A DNA stretch of 64,000 nt, taken from the NCBI RefSeq assembly GCF_008085915.1, contig NZ_VSJK01000009.1, forward strand, positions 124,001 to 188,000. The letters run 5' to 3'. Source of the stretch: Oceaniovalibus sp. ACAM 378. Its GTDB lineage: Bacteria > Pseudomonadota > Alphaproteobacteria > Rhodobacterales > Rhodobacteraceae. Both the position numbers and the translations under genes were made by a program. Positions 18,889-28,162 of this stretch are shown one piece after another (positions within the stretch are counted from its first letter, which is position 1; every line of letters begins with the position of its first letter). A model generated the notes under the pieces. That model was given only the letters and a program-made list of their open reading frames with translations, was not told where the DNA came from and did no database searches.

Positions 18889-18918
18889 CTGCGGGGTGTC
18901 AGTTTGTGCGCCCCGCAG
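18889..18918 (+). terminator. hairpin terminator after the TAXI binding-protein gene
   Basis: CTGCGGGG pairs perfectly with CCCCGCAG around a 14-nt loop, starting 10 bp after the stop codon. The following bases (GACTGTTTGC) are only weakly T-rich. Confidence 0.5.
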
Positions 18919-19134
18919 GACTGTTTGCATGGCCAATTGTCCCGATTGGCGGGGCAGGGCGTGGCGAAAATGTCCCTTTCCGGCATCAACGCCCCGTGAT
19001 CCTGCGCAGAAATGGGAACTTTTGGACACTCGATGGCTTGCCAGTCACATGGATTATGAGAAAATTCAGCGCAATGGTCCGGTGTATTTTGCACCCTTAA
19101 CGGCCGCGCCCTGTCTGGAAGGAAAATTACCGCC

Positions 19135-19740
19135 ATGCTGACCCGTCGCAATCTGCTGCAATCCGGGGCCGCAGTCGGCCTGTTGGGCGCCACGCCCCTG
19201 ACGGCCCAGACCGTGCCTGACTATCCCGTTCCGCCGCAATACGAACCGCGCATTGTTCAACTGCGCGTCAATCTGGCGCCGGGTGAAATCCACGTCATGC
19301 CCGATGAATTTGCCCTGTACTGGACTCTGCCCGATCTACAGGCGATCCGGTACACAGTCGGAATCGGCCGTGTGGGATTGTACGAGCCCGGCGAGTTCGT
19401 TGTTGGCGCGAAGAAAGAATTTCCAAGCTGGAAGCCGACCCCCGACATGGTCAAACGCAGCCCCGACCAATACGCCAGATATGAAAAGGATGGCATTCCG
19501 GGCGGGTTGACCAACCCACTGGGTGCGCGGGCGTTGTATCTGTTCTCACCGGGACGCGGCGATACTTTCCTGCGGATCCATGGCACGCACCTGCCCAACA
19601 CCATCGCTCGCGCCGTCAGCAATGGTTGTGCGCGTCTGGTCAACGATCAGATCGTCGATCTCTACAATCGCGTGCCGATGCAGTCGCGCATCGTGTTGTA
19701 CCCTCGTATGGGGCCGAACGCGTCTTCGGCGCAGGGCTGA
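19135..19740 (+). CDS. L,D-transpeptidase (YkuD domain)
   Basis: A 201-residue exported enzyme with N-terminal MLTRRNLLQSG, a twin-arginine-like signal. The YkuD catalytic region is clear: H149 in IHGTHLPN and nucleophile C165 in SNGCARL. Such enzymes form 3-3 crosslinks in peptidoglycan or attach proteins to it. The segment between the signal and the domain is short and no LysM domain is present, as in the ErfK-type periplasmic group. The gene is monocistronic, with ribosome site GGAAGGA. Confidence 0.92.
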   Translation: MLTRRNLLQSGAAVGLLGATPLTAQTVPDYPVPPQYEPRIVQLRVNLAPGEIHVMPDEFALYWTLPDLQAIRYTVGIGRVGLYEPGEFVVGAKKEFPSWKPTPDMVKRSPDQYARYEKDGIPGGLTNPLGARALYLFSPGRGDTFLRIHGTHLPNTIARAVSNGCARLVNDQIVDLYNRVPMQSRIVLYPRMGPNASSAQG

Positions 19741-19812
19741 CGCTGTCGCAATCGTGACTGTCCGGGATTGGTTCGCGCCTCTAGGGTGTGTGCCAATCCT
19801 GGAGGTATCCCC

Positions 19813-20286
19813 ATGCAACGCATTCTGCCGACTGTTCTGATGACTTTCGCCCTGGCGCTTCCGGTTGGGGCGCAATCGGTCATCGCCCGCGACGGATGGG
19901 TCGTGATCGATACCGACAAACCCTTTGCCACTCTGCTTGACGATACCAAGGCAGCGGTCACTGCCAATGGGTTTGGCGTGGTCACACAGGCCGGACCGAC
20001 CGCTGCAGCCCGGAAACGCGGCATCGATATCCCAGAAAACCAGGTCATCGGCGTTTTCAACAACAAATTTGCCGTCCGCATCCTCAACCTGTCGGTGCCG
20101 GCGATGATCGAAGCGCCGGTGCGTTTCTATCTGACCGAGGACGATGACGGGACCGCCACCCTGTCCTGGAAGACGCCAAGCTTTGTCTTTGCGCCCTATT
20201 TTGACGAAGCAGACGCCGATCTGAAGGCTGCGGCAGGCGAACTTGACGCCGCCTTCCAAAAGATCGCGCAGGCCGCCTCCAACTGA
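19813..20286 (+). CDS. DUF302 domain protein, exported
   Basis: Start ATG 19813 with GGAGG gives 157 residues. A signal peptide (about 1-20, ending VGAQ) is followed by a DUF302-like region: the FATLLDDTKAAVTANGFGVV opening, IGVFNNKFAVRIL, then APVRFYLTEDDDGTATLSW. These small periplasmic proteins have no firmly known role. It lies 72 bp downstream of the transpeptidase gene and may share its transcript. Confidence 0.75.
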   Translation: MQRILPTVLMTFALALPVGAQSVIARDGWVVIDTDKPFATLLDDTKAAVTANGFGVVTQAGPTAAARKRGIDIPENQVIGVFNNKFAVRILNLSVPAMIEAPVRFYLTEDDDGTATLSWKTPSFVFAPYFDEADADLKAAAGELDAAFQKIAQAASN

Positions 20287-20475
20287 CTGGTCAGCCGACC
20301 GTGGACCATTTGCATGATCGGCTTCGCCGTCCGGTGGTGCCCTGCTGCGGGCTGTCTGCTAATATGCGGTGCGTCCGGCGGCGCAGGCTTGACCGCCGCG
20401 CGCGCGCCCGACACCATGTCCGCCGCCGTGATAGACCGGCAATGAAAAATTAACGACAGATTTAAAGGGGCAGGC

Positions 20476-21657
20476 ATGGCTGGGGCATTGGACGGGTTGA
20501 AGGTTCTGGATTTGACGCGGATTCTCGCGGGGCCGACCTCTACGCAGCTCTTGGGTGATCTTGGCGCCGAAGTGATCAAGATCGAAAACCCCTCGACCGG
20601 CGGCGATGACACCCGCGCCTGGGGTCCGCCCTTTATCGCCGATGCCGCTGGCAATCAGACCGATCTGTCGGCCTATTTTATGTGCGCCAATCGCAATAAA
20701 CTGTCAGTCGCAGTGGATATCGCCACGCCAGAAGGGCAAGAAACGATCCGCGCCCTGGCCGCGCAATCCGACGTGATGATCGAGAATTTCAAACCCGGCG
20801 GGCTGGCAAAATACGGTCTGGATCATGCGACGATCTGTGCCGAGCATCCGCGGTTGGTGTATTGCTCGATCTCGGGCTATGGGCAGACGGGGCCAAATGC
20901 GGCCAAGCCCGGCTATGATCTGATGGCGCAGGGGTATGGCGGCATCATGTCCCTCACCGGGGTCAGCGACGGCGAGCCGATGAAAGTGGGCGTGGGCATC
21001 GCCGATGTGATGTGCGGCATGTATGCGACCGTCGGCATCCTTGCCGCATTGCGCCACCGTGACGCCACCGGGCAGGGGCAGCATATCGATATCTCGCTGG
21101 TCGACAGTCAGATCGCTTGGTTGATCAACGAGGGGGTGAATTACCTCGCCTCGGGCGATGTGCCCCAGCGGCGCGGCAATGCCCACCCGAATATCGTTCC
21201 CTATCAGGTATTTGCCGCCAGTGACGGGCATCTGTTGGTGGCCGTCGGCAATGATCGCCAGTTTGCGCGGTTCTGCGACTATCTCGATCAGTCGGGGCTT
21301 AGCGCCGATCCGCGATATGCCACCAATCCCGCCCGATTGGCGAACCGTGACAGCCTGATTGCCACGCTGGCACCGCTGCTGGCTGCACGTCCCATGGCAG
21401 ATATCATCGTCGGACTTGAGGCCCGCAAGGTGCCTGTGGGGCCAGTACAGACATTGGATCAGGTGTTCGCATCCGATCAGGTGGCAGCGCGCGGCATGGT
21501 GGCACAGGTGGCGTCCGATCATGCAGCGGCGGGCCATGTGCGGCTGATCGGCAACCCGCTGAAAATGTCGGCCAGTCCAGTGAGTTATCGCCGGGGGCCG
21601 CCACGCTTTGGACAGGATACCGAAACCGTATTGGCACGGCTTAAAAAACCGCTCTGA
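20476..21657 (+). CDS. class III CoA-transferase (CaiB/BaiF family)
   Basis: The 393-residue enzyme transfers CoA between carboxylic acids through an aspartyl-CoA intermediate; the expected aspartate is D148 in KPGYDLMAQ. The N-terminal LDLTRILAGPTSTQLLGDLG and the glycine-rich segment GQGQHIDISLVDSQ are typical. The length is normal. No acyl-CoA dehydrogenase or ligase lies next to it, so the acid is not known. Ribosome site AAAGGGG. Confidence 0.93.
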   Translation: MAGALDGLKVLDLTRILAGPTSTQLLGDLGAEVIKIENPSTGGDDTRAWGPPFIADAAGNQTDLSAYFMCANRNKLSVAVDIATPEGQETIRALAAQSDVMIENFKPGGLAKYGLDHATICAEHPRLVYCSISGYGQTGPNAAKPGYDLMAQGYGGIMSLTGVSDGEPMKVGVGIADVMCGMYATVGILAALRHRDATGQGQHIDISLVDSQIAWLINEGVNYLASGDVPQRRGNAHPNIVPYQVFAASDGHLLVAVGNDRQFARFCDYLDQSGLSADPRYATNPARLANRDSLIATLAPLLAARPMADIIVGLEARKVPVGPVQTLDQVFASDQVAARGMVAQVASDHAAAGHVRLIGNPLKMSASPVSYRRGPPRFGQDTETVLARLKKPL

Positions 21658-21858
21658 CGGAACCCCTGCCGCAGAAGACTGTAACATGGACGTGATGCGG
21701 AACCTGGAAAATCGGCAAAACCGGTGACTCCGGGCGATATTTTCCGGCTTTCCGATCACATGACTTCACAGAGGTGTCATACACCTCTCTGTGACGATGG
21801 TTTTGCCCCATGTTTCGTTAGGCAGGGTCAACAGCACCAGAAAACGGCGGAACAGCTT

Positions 21859-23229
21859 ATGACGCAAGATATTTTTGGCCAACCCATCAGTCTTGATGCG
21901 GGTCCGGCTCTGGACAGCTGGAACGCGATGCAACTTGCCTTTATGGCGCATTCTGCCGCCACGCCCACCCATCTGGCCGCAACCCTGAGTGCTGCGCCCG
22001 GTTTCGCGCTGGCCCACGCCGTAAAGGGCATGTTCCATATCCTGTTGGGGCGGCGCGAATTTATCGCCACGGCGGCTGAAGCAGCGGAGATGGCCCGTGC
22101 CGCACTCGCCATAGCGCCCGCCACCCAGCGGGAAATTGCGCTGGTCGGCGCGCTGGACGACTGGCTTGCGGGCCGGGTGCGTGAAACGCTGGCCACCTTC
22201 GAAAGGCTGCTGGCCGCAAACCCCGGCGATACTCTGGTGGTGAAGCTGGATCATGCGCTGCGCTTTGTGCTGGGCGACAGCCCGGGCATGCGGCGGATGA
22301 TCGAACAGGCGTTGCCTGCACATGGGGACGATCATCCGGGACGGGGGTATGTCTTGGGCTGTCATGCCTTTGCGCTCGAGGAAACCGGCGCGTTTGAGCT
22401 GGCCCATTCGACGGGGCACAGGGCGTTGAAGCTGTGTCCAGACGACGCCTGGGGGCTACATGCGGTTGCCCATGTCCATGACATGACGGCGGATGCACAG
22501 GGCGGGCTTGACTGGTTGGCAGGGCGCGAGGGGGCCTGGGCGCATTGCAACAACTTTCGCTTTCACGTCTGGTGGCACAAGGCGTTGATGCACCTTGATC
22601 TTGGCCAGACCGATGCGGTGCTGGCGCTGTACGATGATGAAATTCGCAAGGAAAAGACCGACGATTACCGCGACATATCCAACGCCACGTCGCTGTTGAT
22701 GCGGCTGGAACTGGACGGGGTGAAGGTTGGCGACCGTTGGGGCGAACTCGCGGACCTGTCCGAGGATCGTACCGAAGACGGCTGTCTGATCTTTGCCGAT
22801 CTGCACTATATGCTGGCGCTGGTCAGCGATGACCGGACCGATGCCGTGACGACGTTGATGGGGCGGTTACACCGCGACGCGCGCGCCCAATCCAGCTATA
22901 TGCACCGGGCGATGGCACAGCCCGGATTGTCTGCGGCGGCGGGGCTGGTGGCCTTTGGTGACGGGAAATACGACATCGCGTTCCTGAACCTTGCCCGTGC
23001 CCGCAAGACGATGCAGCAGGCTGGCGGCAGCCATGCACAGCGCGATGTGTTCGAACGGCTGACCATCGACAGCGCTATCCGGTCGGGGTTTCTGGACGAG
23101 GCCGAAACCATTCTGACCGATCGCACTGCGCATCGGGCGGGCCGCGAAGACGGATATGCGGCGGTCCGCCGCCAACTCATCGCCAGAGGCCGCGATGCCG
23201 CTTGCGCAGGACGCGTTCCGGCTGAATAA
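21859..23229 (+). CDS. TPR protein, TTC38-like family
   Basis: Start ATG 21859 gives 456 residues, close to the size of the TTC38 family. The TPR-like helical pairs and the block AVAHVHDMTADAQGGLDWL, followed by FRFHVWWHKALMHLDLG, are the family's recognisable centre. No signal peptide is present, so it is cytoplasmic. Function is unknown in bacteria. It ends 22 bp before opgC, so it may be co-transcribed with the glucan genes, though a functional link is unproven. Confidence 0.8.
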   Translation: MTQDIFGQPISLDAGPALDSWNAMQLAFMAHSAATPTHLAATLSAAPGFALAHAVKGMFHILLGRREFIATAAEAAEMARAALAIAPATQREIALVGALDDWLAGRVRETLATFERLLAANPGDTLVVKLDHALRFVLGDSPGMRRMIEQALPAHGDDHPGRGYVLGCHAFALEETGAFELAHSTGHRALKLCPDDAWGLHAVAHVHDMTADAQGGLDWLAGREGAWAHCNNFRFHVWWHKALMHLDLGQTDAVLALYDDEIRKEKTDDYRDISNATSLLMRLELDGVKVGDRWGELADLSEDRTEDGCLIFADLHYMLALVSDDRTDAVTTLMGRLHRDARAQSSYMHRAMAQPGLSAAAGLVAFGDGKYDIAFLNLARARKTMQQAGGSHAQRDVFERLTIDSAIRSGFLDEAETILTDRTAHRAGREDGYAAVRRQLIARGRDAACAGRVPAE

Positions 23230-23251
23230 GCGGCACGAACGGAAAACCGGT

Positions 23252-24562
23252 ATGGTCATGGAATCAACGACAGATCTTGCGGCATATGGCCGAGCCAGCA
23301 CGACGCGGGCTCGGCCCGCCGCAGGTGTGACTGCACGCGATCCGCGGCTCGATTTCTATCGCGGCATCGCCATGCTGATCATTCTGGCGGCGCATACGCC
23401 CAACAACTTTTTCTCAAGCTGGATCCCCGGCCGTTGGGGGTTTTCCGACGCGACCGAGATCTTCGTCTTTTGCTCAGGCATGGCCAGCGCGATTGCCTTT
23501 GGGGGCAGTTTCGACCGGCGCGGCTGGTTCCTTGGCACCGCGCGGGTGGCCCAGCGGGTCTGGCAGGTCTATTGGGCGCATATCGCGCTGTTTGTCGCCA
23601 CAGCGGCGATGCTGGCGGCGATCGACCTGCTGGGCGGGTTTGATAAGCAATATATCGGATCGCTGAACCTGTGGAAATTCTTTGCCGATCCCGCAGTGCC
23701 TTTGGTGGGGCTGTTGACGCTGACCTATGTGCCGAATTATTTCGACATCCTGCCGATGTATATGGTGATTCTGGCGATGCTGCCGGTGGTGATGGCGCTG
23801 GCGCGGGTGCATGTCTGGCTGGTGTTCGCCGTGTCCCTGGCGGTTTGGCTGGCGGCGCAATCGGCGCTTTTGGGCTGGTTCGGGTTCAGGGATGCGGGAA
23901 TAAACTTCTCGGCAGAACCGTGGTCAACGCGCGAATGGTTCTTCAATCCTTTCGCTTGGCAGTTGATCTTTTTCACCGGTTTTTTCCTGATGCGCGGCTG
24001 GATCCCGGCGCCGCCGGTGCGTGCCTGGCTGGTTGTTCTGGCGGCGGCGGTGGTGATCGGCTTTGTGTTCCTGTCCGCAATCGGATTCCGGCTGTTCCAG
24101 TGGGAGCCGGTTCAGACGGCCTTTGTCGCAATGACCGGGTGCAGCGAAACCGGGTTCGGCGCGTGCAACCCGGTGTTTGACTGGCGGCAGGGCTTTGCCG
24201 GATGGTATGACAAGACCGATTTCGGCATCCTGCGCTTTGTGCATTTTCTGGCTCTTGCCTATCTCGCATGGGTGGTGGCCGGTCCGCATGGCCGCCGTCT
24301 GCGCCCGGTGGGTGACGGTGCGGCGACCCGTGTCTGGCGCGGTTTTGTCGCGATGATCACCAAGGTCGGGCAGCAATCACTGGCGGTCTTTCTGTTCTCG
24401 ATGTTTTTCGCCCGCTTCTCCGGTTTTGTAATGGACCAGATCGGCAGAAACGTCTGGAACATGACCGCCGCCAACCTTATCGGCTTTGCGCTGTTGATCG
24501 GTCTCGCTTACGGCGTGTCCTGGTTCAAGCGTCAGCCCTGGAAAGTATCGGCCACCGGATGA
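23252..24562 (+). CDS. opgC: OpgC-type membrane protein, periplasmic glucan succinyltransferase
   Basis: A 436-residue integral membrane protein with about ten helices and the OpgC family opening RDPRLDFYRGIAMLIILAAH, followed by FSDATEIFVFCSGMASA. OpgC adds succinyl groups to osmoregulated periplasmic glucans. The N-terminal 25 residues are polar and cytoplasmic. Its stop overlaps the start of the opgG-like gene (ATGA), and opgH follows, which supports the assignment strongly. ATG 23258 is an alternative start. Confidence 0.88.
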   Translation: MVMESTTDLAAYGRASTTRARPAAGVTARDPRLDFYRGIAMLIILAAHTPNNFFSSWIPGRWGFSDATEIFVFCSGMASAIAFGGSFDRRGWFLGTARVAQRVWQVYWAHIALFVATAAMLAAIDLLGGFDKQYIGSLNLWKFFADPAVPLVGLLTLTYVPNYFDILPMYMVILAMLPVVMALARVHVWLVFAVSLAVWLAAQSALLGWFGFRDAGINFSAEPWSTREWFFNPFAWQLIFFTGFFLMRGWIPAPPVRAWLVVLAAAVVIGFVFLSAIGFRLFQWEPVQTAFVAMTGCSETGFGACNPVFDWRQGFAGWYDKTDFGILRFVHFLALAYLAWVVAGPHGRRLRPVGDGAATRVWRGFVAMITKVGQQSLAVFLFSMFFARFSGFVMDQIGRNVWNMTAANLIGFALLIGLAYGVSWFKRQPWKVSATG

Positions 24563-26067
24563 CCCTGAACCGACGCACCTTTATCGCGACCCTTGCCGCC
24601 TTGTCGGCGGCACCCGCCGTGGCCCGCGACGAACTTGTGGTGTCCGAGACACCTTTTTCGCGCGAGTGGCTGGTGGCCGAGGCCGAACGGCTGGCGAAAT
24701 CCCCCCATGTCCCGGCACCGGATGTGCCCGAGGCATGGCGCAATCTGACCTATGACCAGTACAAATCGATCTGGTTCAATTCGCAAAAGGCGATCTGGGC
24801 AGACGAGGCGCGTGCGCTGCAGCTCGATCTGTTTGCAGCCGGTCTGTTTTTCAAACACCCGGTCGAGGTTTCGATCGTCGAGAGCGGTGTGGCGCGCACC
24901 CTGGGATTTGACATCTCGCTGTTCGACAAGACCGACAAGTTTCCCGATTTGCCGGTTGAAGACATGGGGTATTCCGGCATCCGTCTGCGGGCCGAATTGC
25001 ACAAGCGCGGAATATTCGAGGAATTCATGGTGTTTCAGGGCGCCAGCTATTTCCGGATGATCGGCAACGGCCAGACCTATGGATTGTCGGCGCGCGGGCT
25101 TGCCCTGCGCACCGGTGACGATGCCGGAGAAGAGTTTCCCGAGTTCACCCGGTTCTGGATCGAAACTGCCCCAGCCGGGGCCGAGACATTCACGGTTCAC
25201 GCCTTGCTCGACGGGCCTTCGGTCTGTGGTGCCTATACCTTTGTCATCACCCCCGGCATGCCTGCCCGGGTCGAAGTGGCGGTCACCCTGTTTGCCCGTG
25301 TCGCATTGGACCATGTCGGTCTTGCGCCCCTGACCAGCATGTTTCTGTTCGATGAAACCAACCGCCACCGGTTCGACGATTTCCGCCCCGCCGTGCACGA
25401 CAGCGAGGGATTGTTGATTCACAACGGCAACGGCGAAGTGCTCTGGCGGGCGCTGGCCAACCCCGCCGCGCTGCAATTTTCCAGCTTTGTCGACGATAAC
25501 CCCAAGGGGTTCGGTCTGATGCAAAGAAACCGCCGGGCCGAGGATTACGCCGACCTTGAGGCACAGTACGAAAAACGTCCGTCTTTGTGGATCATTCCGC
25601 GTGGCGACTGGGGGCCGGGAACTGTGCGGCTGGTTGAAATTCCGGCTGACCGCGAAATATATGACAATATCGTCGCGTATTGGTTGCCGCATGCGCAGTA
25701 TGCCGCCGCATCGCGGCATGATTTTGCCTATGGGATGGAGTGGGGTGATAACCCGACCGATCTGCCTGACGTGGCAAAGGTCACCAATACGCGGATCGGC
25801 AAAGGGTTCGATCAGCTAAAAACCGTTGTGACGATTGACTTTGCCGATCACCCGGGCATCGCAGGCGACCTGAAGGATCTGGTCGTTCGGCTTGGTGGCC
25901 GGAATGATCTGGAGCCAGCTGTCGTGCAGCGAAACCCGGGAACCGGCGGTGTCCGGGTGGCGTTATCGTTGCAACCGGGAGAGGAACGCGCCATCGAGTT
26001 GCGCGCTCAGATATTTCGGGATGGAACCCCTGTCAGCGAAGTGTGGCTTTATCGATGGACGGCGTAA
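24559..26067 (+). CDS. periplasmic glucan biosynthesis protein, OpgG/OpgD family
   Basis: The 502-residue product begins with a twin-arginine-like signal (NRRTFIATLAALSAAPAVA), as in OpgD proteins. The MdoG-type body includes YDQYKSIWFN, GASYFRMIGNGQTYGLSARG and FLFDETNRHRFDDFRP. It acts in the periplasm on the beta-glucan backbone as it is extruded, probably in branching or release. It is coupled by overlap to opgC and to opgH downstream. OpgG versus OpgD cannot be settled here; the Tat-like signal leans to OpgD. Confidence 0.93.
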   Translation: MTLNRRTFIATLAALSAAPAVARDELVVSETPFSREWLVAEAERLAKSPHVPAPDVPEAWRNLTYDQYKSIWFNSQKAIWADEARALQLDLFAAGLFFKHPVEVSIVESGVARTLGFDISLFDKTDKFPDLPVEDMGYSGIRLRAELHKRGIFEEFMVFQGASYFRMIGNGQTYGLSARGLALRTGDDAGEEFPEFTRFWIETAPAGAETFTVHALLDGPSVCGAYTFVITPGMPARVEVAVTLFARVALDHVGLAPLTSMFLFDETNRHRFDDFRPAVHDSEGLLIHNGNGEVLWRALANPAALQFSSFVDDNPKGFGLMQRNRRAEDYADLEAQYEKRPSLWIIPRGDWGPGTVRLVEIPADREIYDNIVAYWLPHAQYAAASRHDFAYGMEWGDNPTDLPDVAKVTNTRIGKGFDQLKTVVTIDFADHPGIAGDLKDLVVRLGGRNDLEPAVVQRNPGTGGVRVALSLQPGEERAIELRAQIFRDGTPVSEVWLYRWTA

Positions 26068-27953
26068 CAAATTTTCAGAGCCGGGGCCGGATGCCGCCGC
26101 TCAATCCTCTCTACCGCCCGATTCAGGCGCTGGATCGGCCCTATGGCGGACCCGACCGTCCGAATGTGCGTGTGCGCTCCCGTGCGGCACTGTGGCGTCT
26201 GGCGACATTCGTACCGGCGGTCCTGACCACAATGGGTCTGATTGCCGCCTTTACCGACTGGTTCGCCATGGGCGGTCTGTCGGTGTTTGAATGTGTGGTG
26301 ATCGCGCTGATCGCGTTTACCTTCTTCTGGATTGCACTCTCGGTCAGCACGGCCAGTCTTGGCGTTGCCACGCTGCTGTGGCTGCGCCGCTACCCCGCGT
26401 CGGAGTCACAGGACGATGTGCGCGGGATGAGCGTGGCTCTGCTGATCCCGATCTATAACGAATCCCCCGCCGATGTGTTCGGTAATGCCGCTGCGATGAT
26501 CGACGCCCTGCAGGACGAACCGCACCGGCACCATTTTTCGCTGTTCGTGCTGTCCGACACCCGGGACGAAGAGATCGCCCTGCAGGAACTGCGCGCTTTT
26601 CACGCCCTGCGCGCCACACTGCCTGCCGGCACCGGAGTGTTTTACCGTCGCCGCGAGACCAACACCGACAAAAAGGTCGGCAACCTTGCCGACTGGATGG
26701 AAAACTGGGGCGGCAGCCACGAGGCGATGCTGGTGCTGGACGCCGACAGCCTGATGAGCGGGCGCGCCATTGTCGCGCTGGCCGATGCCCTGTCCGACGA
26801 TCCGTCCGCTGGATTGATCCAGTCGTTTCCCATGCTGTTCGGTGCGACAACGTTGTTTGGCCGTATTCAGCAGTTTTCCAACCGGATTTATGGCTCTGCA
26901 CTTGCCGAAGGGTTGGCCCGGTGGACCGACCGCGAGGGCAATTATTGGGGTCATAACGCCATTATCCGGTCCTCTGCCTTTGCCGCCTGTGCGGGATTGC
27001 CGCGTGTCAGGCTGAAGAACGGCGAGGAACGGCTGATCCTCAGCCATGACTTTATCGAGGCCGGGCTGCTGCGTCGTGCCGGATGGTCGGTGCGGTTCCT
27101 GCCGCGGATCGAGGGCAGCTATGAAGAGGTGCCGCCGACCCTGATCGACTATGTCTTGCGCGACCGTCGCTGGTGTCAAGGCAACCTGCAACACCTGCGT
27201 CTTCTGGCGTCGCGCGGGTTTCATACCGTTTCGCGGTTTCATCTGGTCAGCGGTGCCATGGGATACCTGATGTCACCTGCTTGGTTGGCGTTGCTGGTGG
27301 TCTGGGCGCTGGTCGGGCAGGGCAATGACGGCAATGTCTTCCAGTATTTCGAAGGCTTCGATCCTCAGGTGCGTTGGCCAGAAATGTCGACGTTCAAGGG
27401 CATTTCGATGCTGACCTTCATGTATGCCATGCTTTTGGCGCCGAAATTGATGAGCGCGGGCGCGATCCACCGTGTCGGCATCCCTCTGCGCGATCTGGGC
27501 GGGGCGCGGCAATTCGTGCTGTCGGTTCTGGCGGAAATCGCTTTGTCGGTTGCCTATGCTCCGGTGCTGATGGTGCAGCAATCCGTCGCGGTTCTGCGCA
27601 CGGCTGCGGGCATAAGCGAAACCTGGTCCCCGCAGGCGCGGCGTGGCGGGGTCTATGGCTGGCCCACGCTTTTCAAGTTTCACGCGCTTGAGACGGTACT
27701 GGGCGCGCTGCTGCTGGTTGGAATGGGCTTGGGCGTTGTCACGCTTTGGCTGATGCCCATCGTGCTGTCGCTGGTGATGGCGGTGCCGCTGTCACGGCTC
27801 AGCGGCGTCAACCTGTCCACGCGGCGCTGGACCGCGCGCCAGCTGGCCACGCCCGAGATGTGCAACACCCCCCGCATCATCCGCAGGGCCATGGCCGAGC
27901 GTCGTCGCTTTGCCAGACTGCTGGCCACGCCCGAGAGAATGGCGGCGGAATAG
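26055..27953 (+). CDS. opgH: glucans biosynthesis glucosyltransferase
   Basis: A 632-residue inner-membrane GT2 enzyme that builds the linear glucan backbone from UDP-glucose. Catalytic signatures are visible: LIPIYNE, the DAD triad in LVLDADSLMSG, the acceptor-site SHDFIEAG, and RRWCQGN near the product-binding loop. Two helices lie before the catalytic domain and several after it. The start is uncertain: ATG 26055 overlaps the upstream stop, and ATG 26091 is possible. Shorter than the E. coli enzyme (about 850 residues), lacking its long N-terminal extension. Confidence 0.93.
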   Translation: MDGVTNFQSRGRMPPLNPLYRPIQALDRPYGGPDRPNVRVRSRAALWRLATFVPAVLTTMGLIAAFTDWFAMGGLSVFECVVIALIAFTFFWIALSVSTASLGVATLLWLRRYPASESQDDVRGMSVALLIPIYNESPADVFGNAAAMIDALQDEPHRHHFSLFVLSDTRDEEIALQELRAFHALRATLPAGTGVFYRRRETNTDKKVGNLADWMENWGGSHEAMLVLDADSLMSGRAIVALADALSDDPSAGLIQSFPMLFGATTLFGRIQQFSNRIYGSALAEGLARWTDREGNYWGHNAIIRSSAFAACAGLPRVRLKNGEERLILSHDFIEAGLLRRAGWSVRFLPRIEGSYEEVPPTLIDYVLRDRRWCQGNLQHLRLLASRGFHTVSRFHLVSGAMGYLMSPAWLALLVVWALVGQGNDGNVFQYFEGFDPQVRWPEMSTFKGISMLTFMYAMLLAPKLMSAGAIHRVGIPLRDLGGARQFVLSVLAEIALSVAYAPVLMVQQSVAVLRTAAGISETWSPQARRGGVYGWPTLFKFHALETVLGALLLVGMGLGVVTLWLMPIVLSLVMAVPLSRLSGVNLSTRRWTARQLATPEMCNTPRIIRRAMAERRRFARLLATPERMAAE

Positions 27954-28055
27954 GCGACAGATTAAGCGGGATGACTTTTCGCAGAGGCAGTCCGTTCAAA
28001 AGTCGCCCGATTCCGGGGCGAATTTAGGCTCCTTCCAAAGTCATCTCGCCTTAGA

Positions 28056-28161
28056 GCGTGTTGCGTTTTACCAGATTCATGCATTCAAGCGCCGGGATGA
28101 GGCAGCGTTTAACTCACAATGCGTTCATCCCGGCACTTGAATGCAATTGAACGCAACACGC
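28056..28161. repeat. 106-bp interrupted palindrome, possible repeat element or bidirectional terminator
   Basis: Outer arms GCGTGTTGCGTT (28056-28067) and AACGCAACACGC (28150-28161) are perfect complements. Inner arms GCATTCAAG-C-GCCGGGATGA (28081-28100) and TCATCCCGGC-A-CTTGAATGC (28125-28144) pair with one mismatch. The central loop is 24 nt. It fills most of the 209-bp gap between converging opgH and the esterase gene. The matched arms look like a dispersed intergenic palindrome rather than chance. Confidence 0.7.
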
Positions 28162-28162
28162 C

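Noticed and set aside
17310-19193. 627-codon minus-strand frame across the IclR and TAXI genes
   Set aside because: It spans two clear genes on the other strand and has no domain signature.
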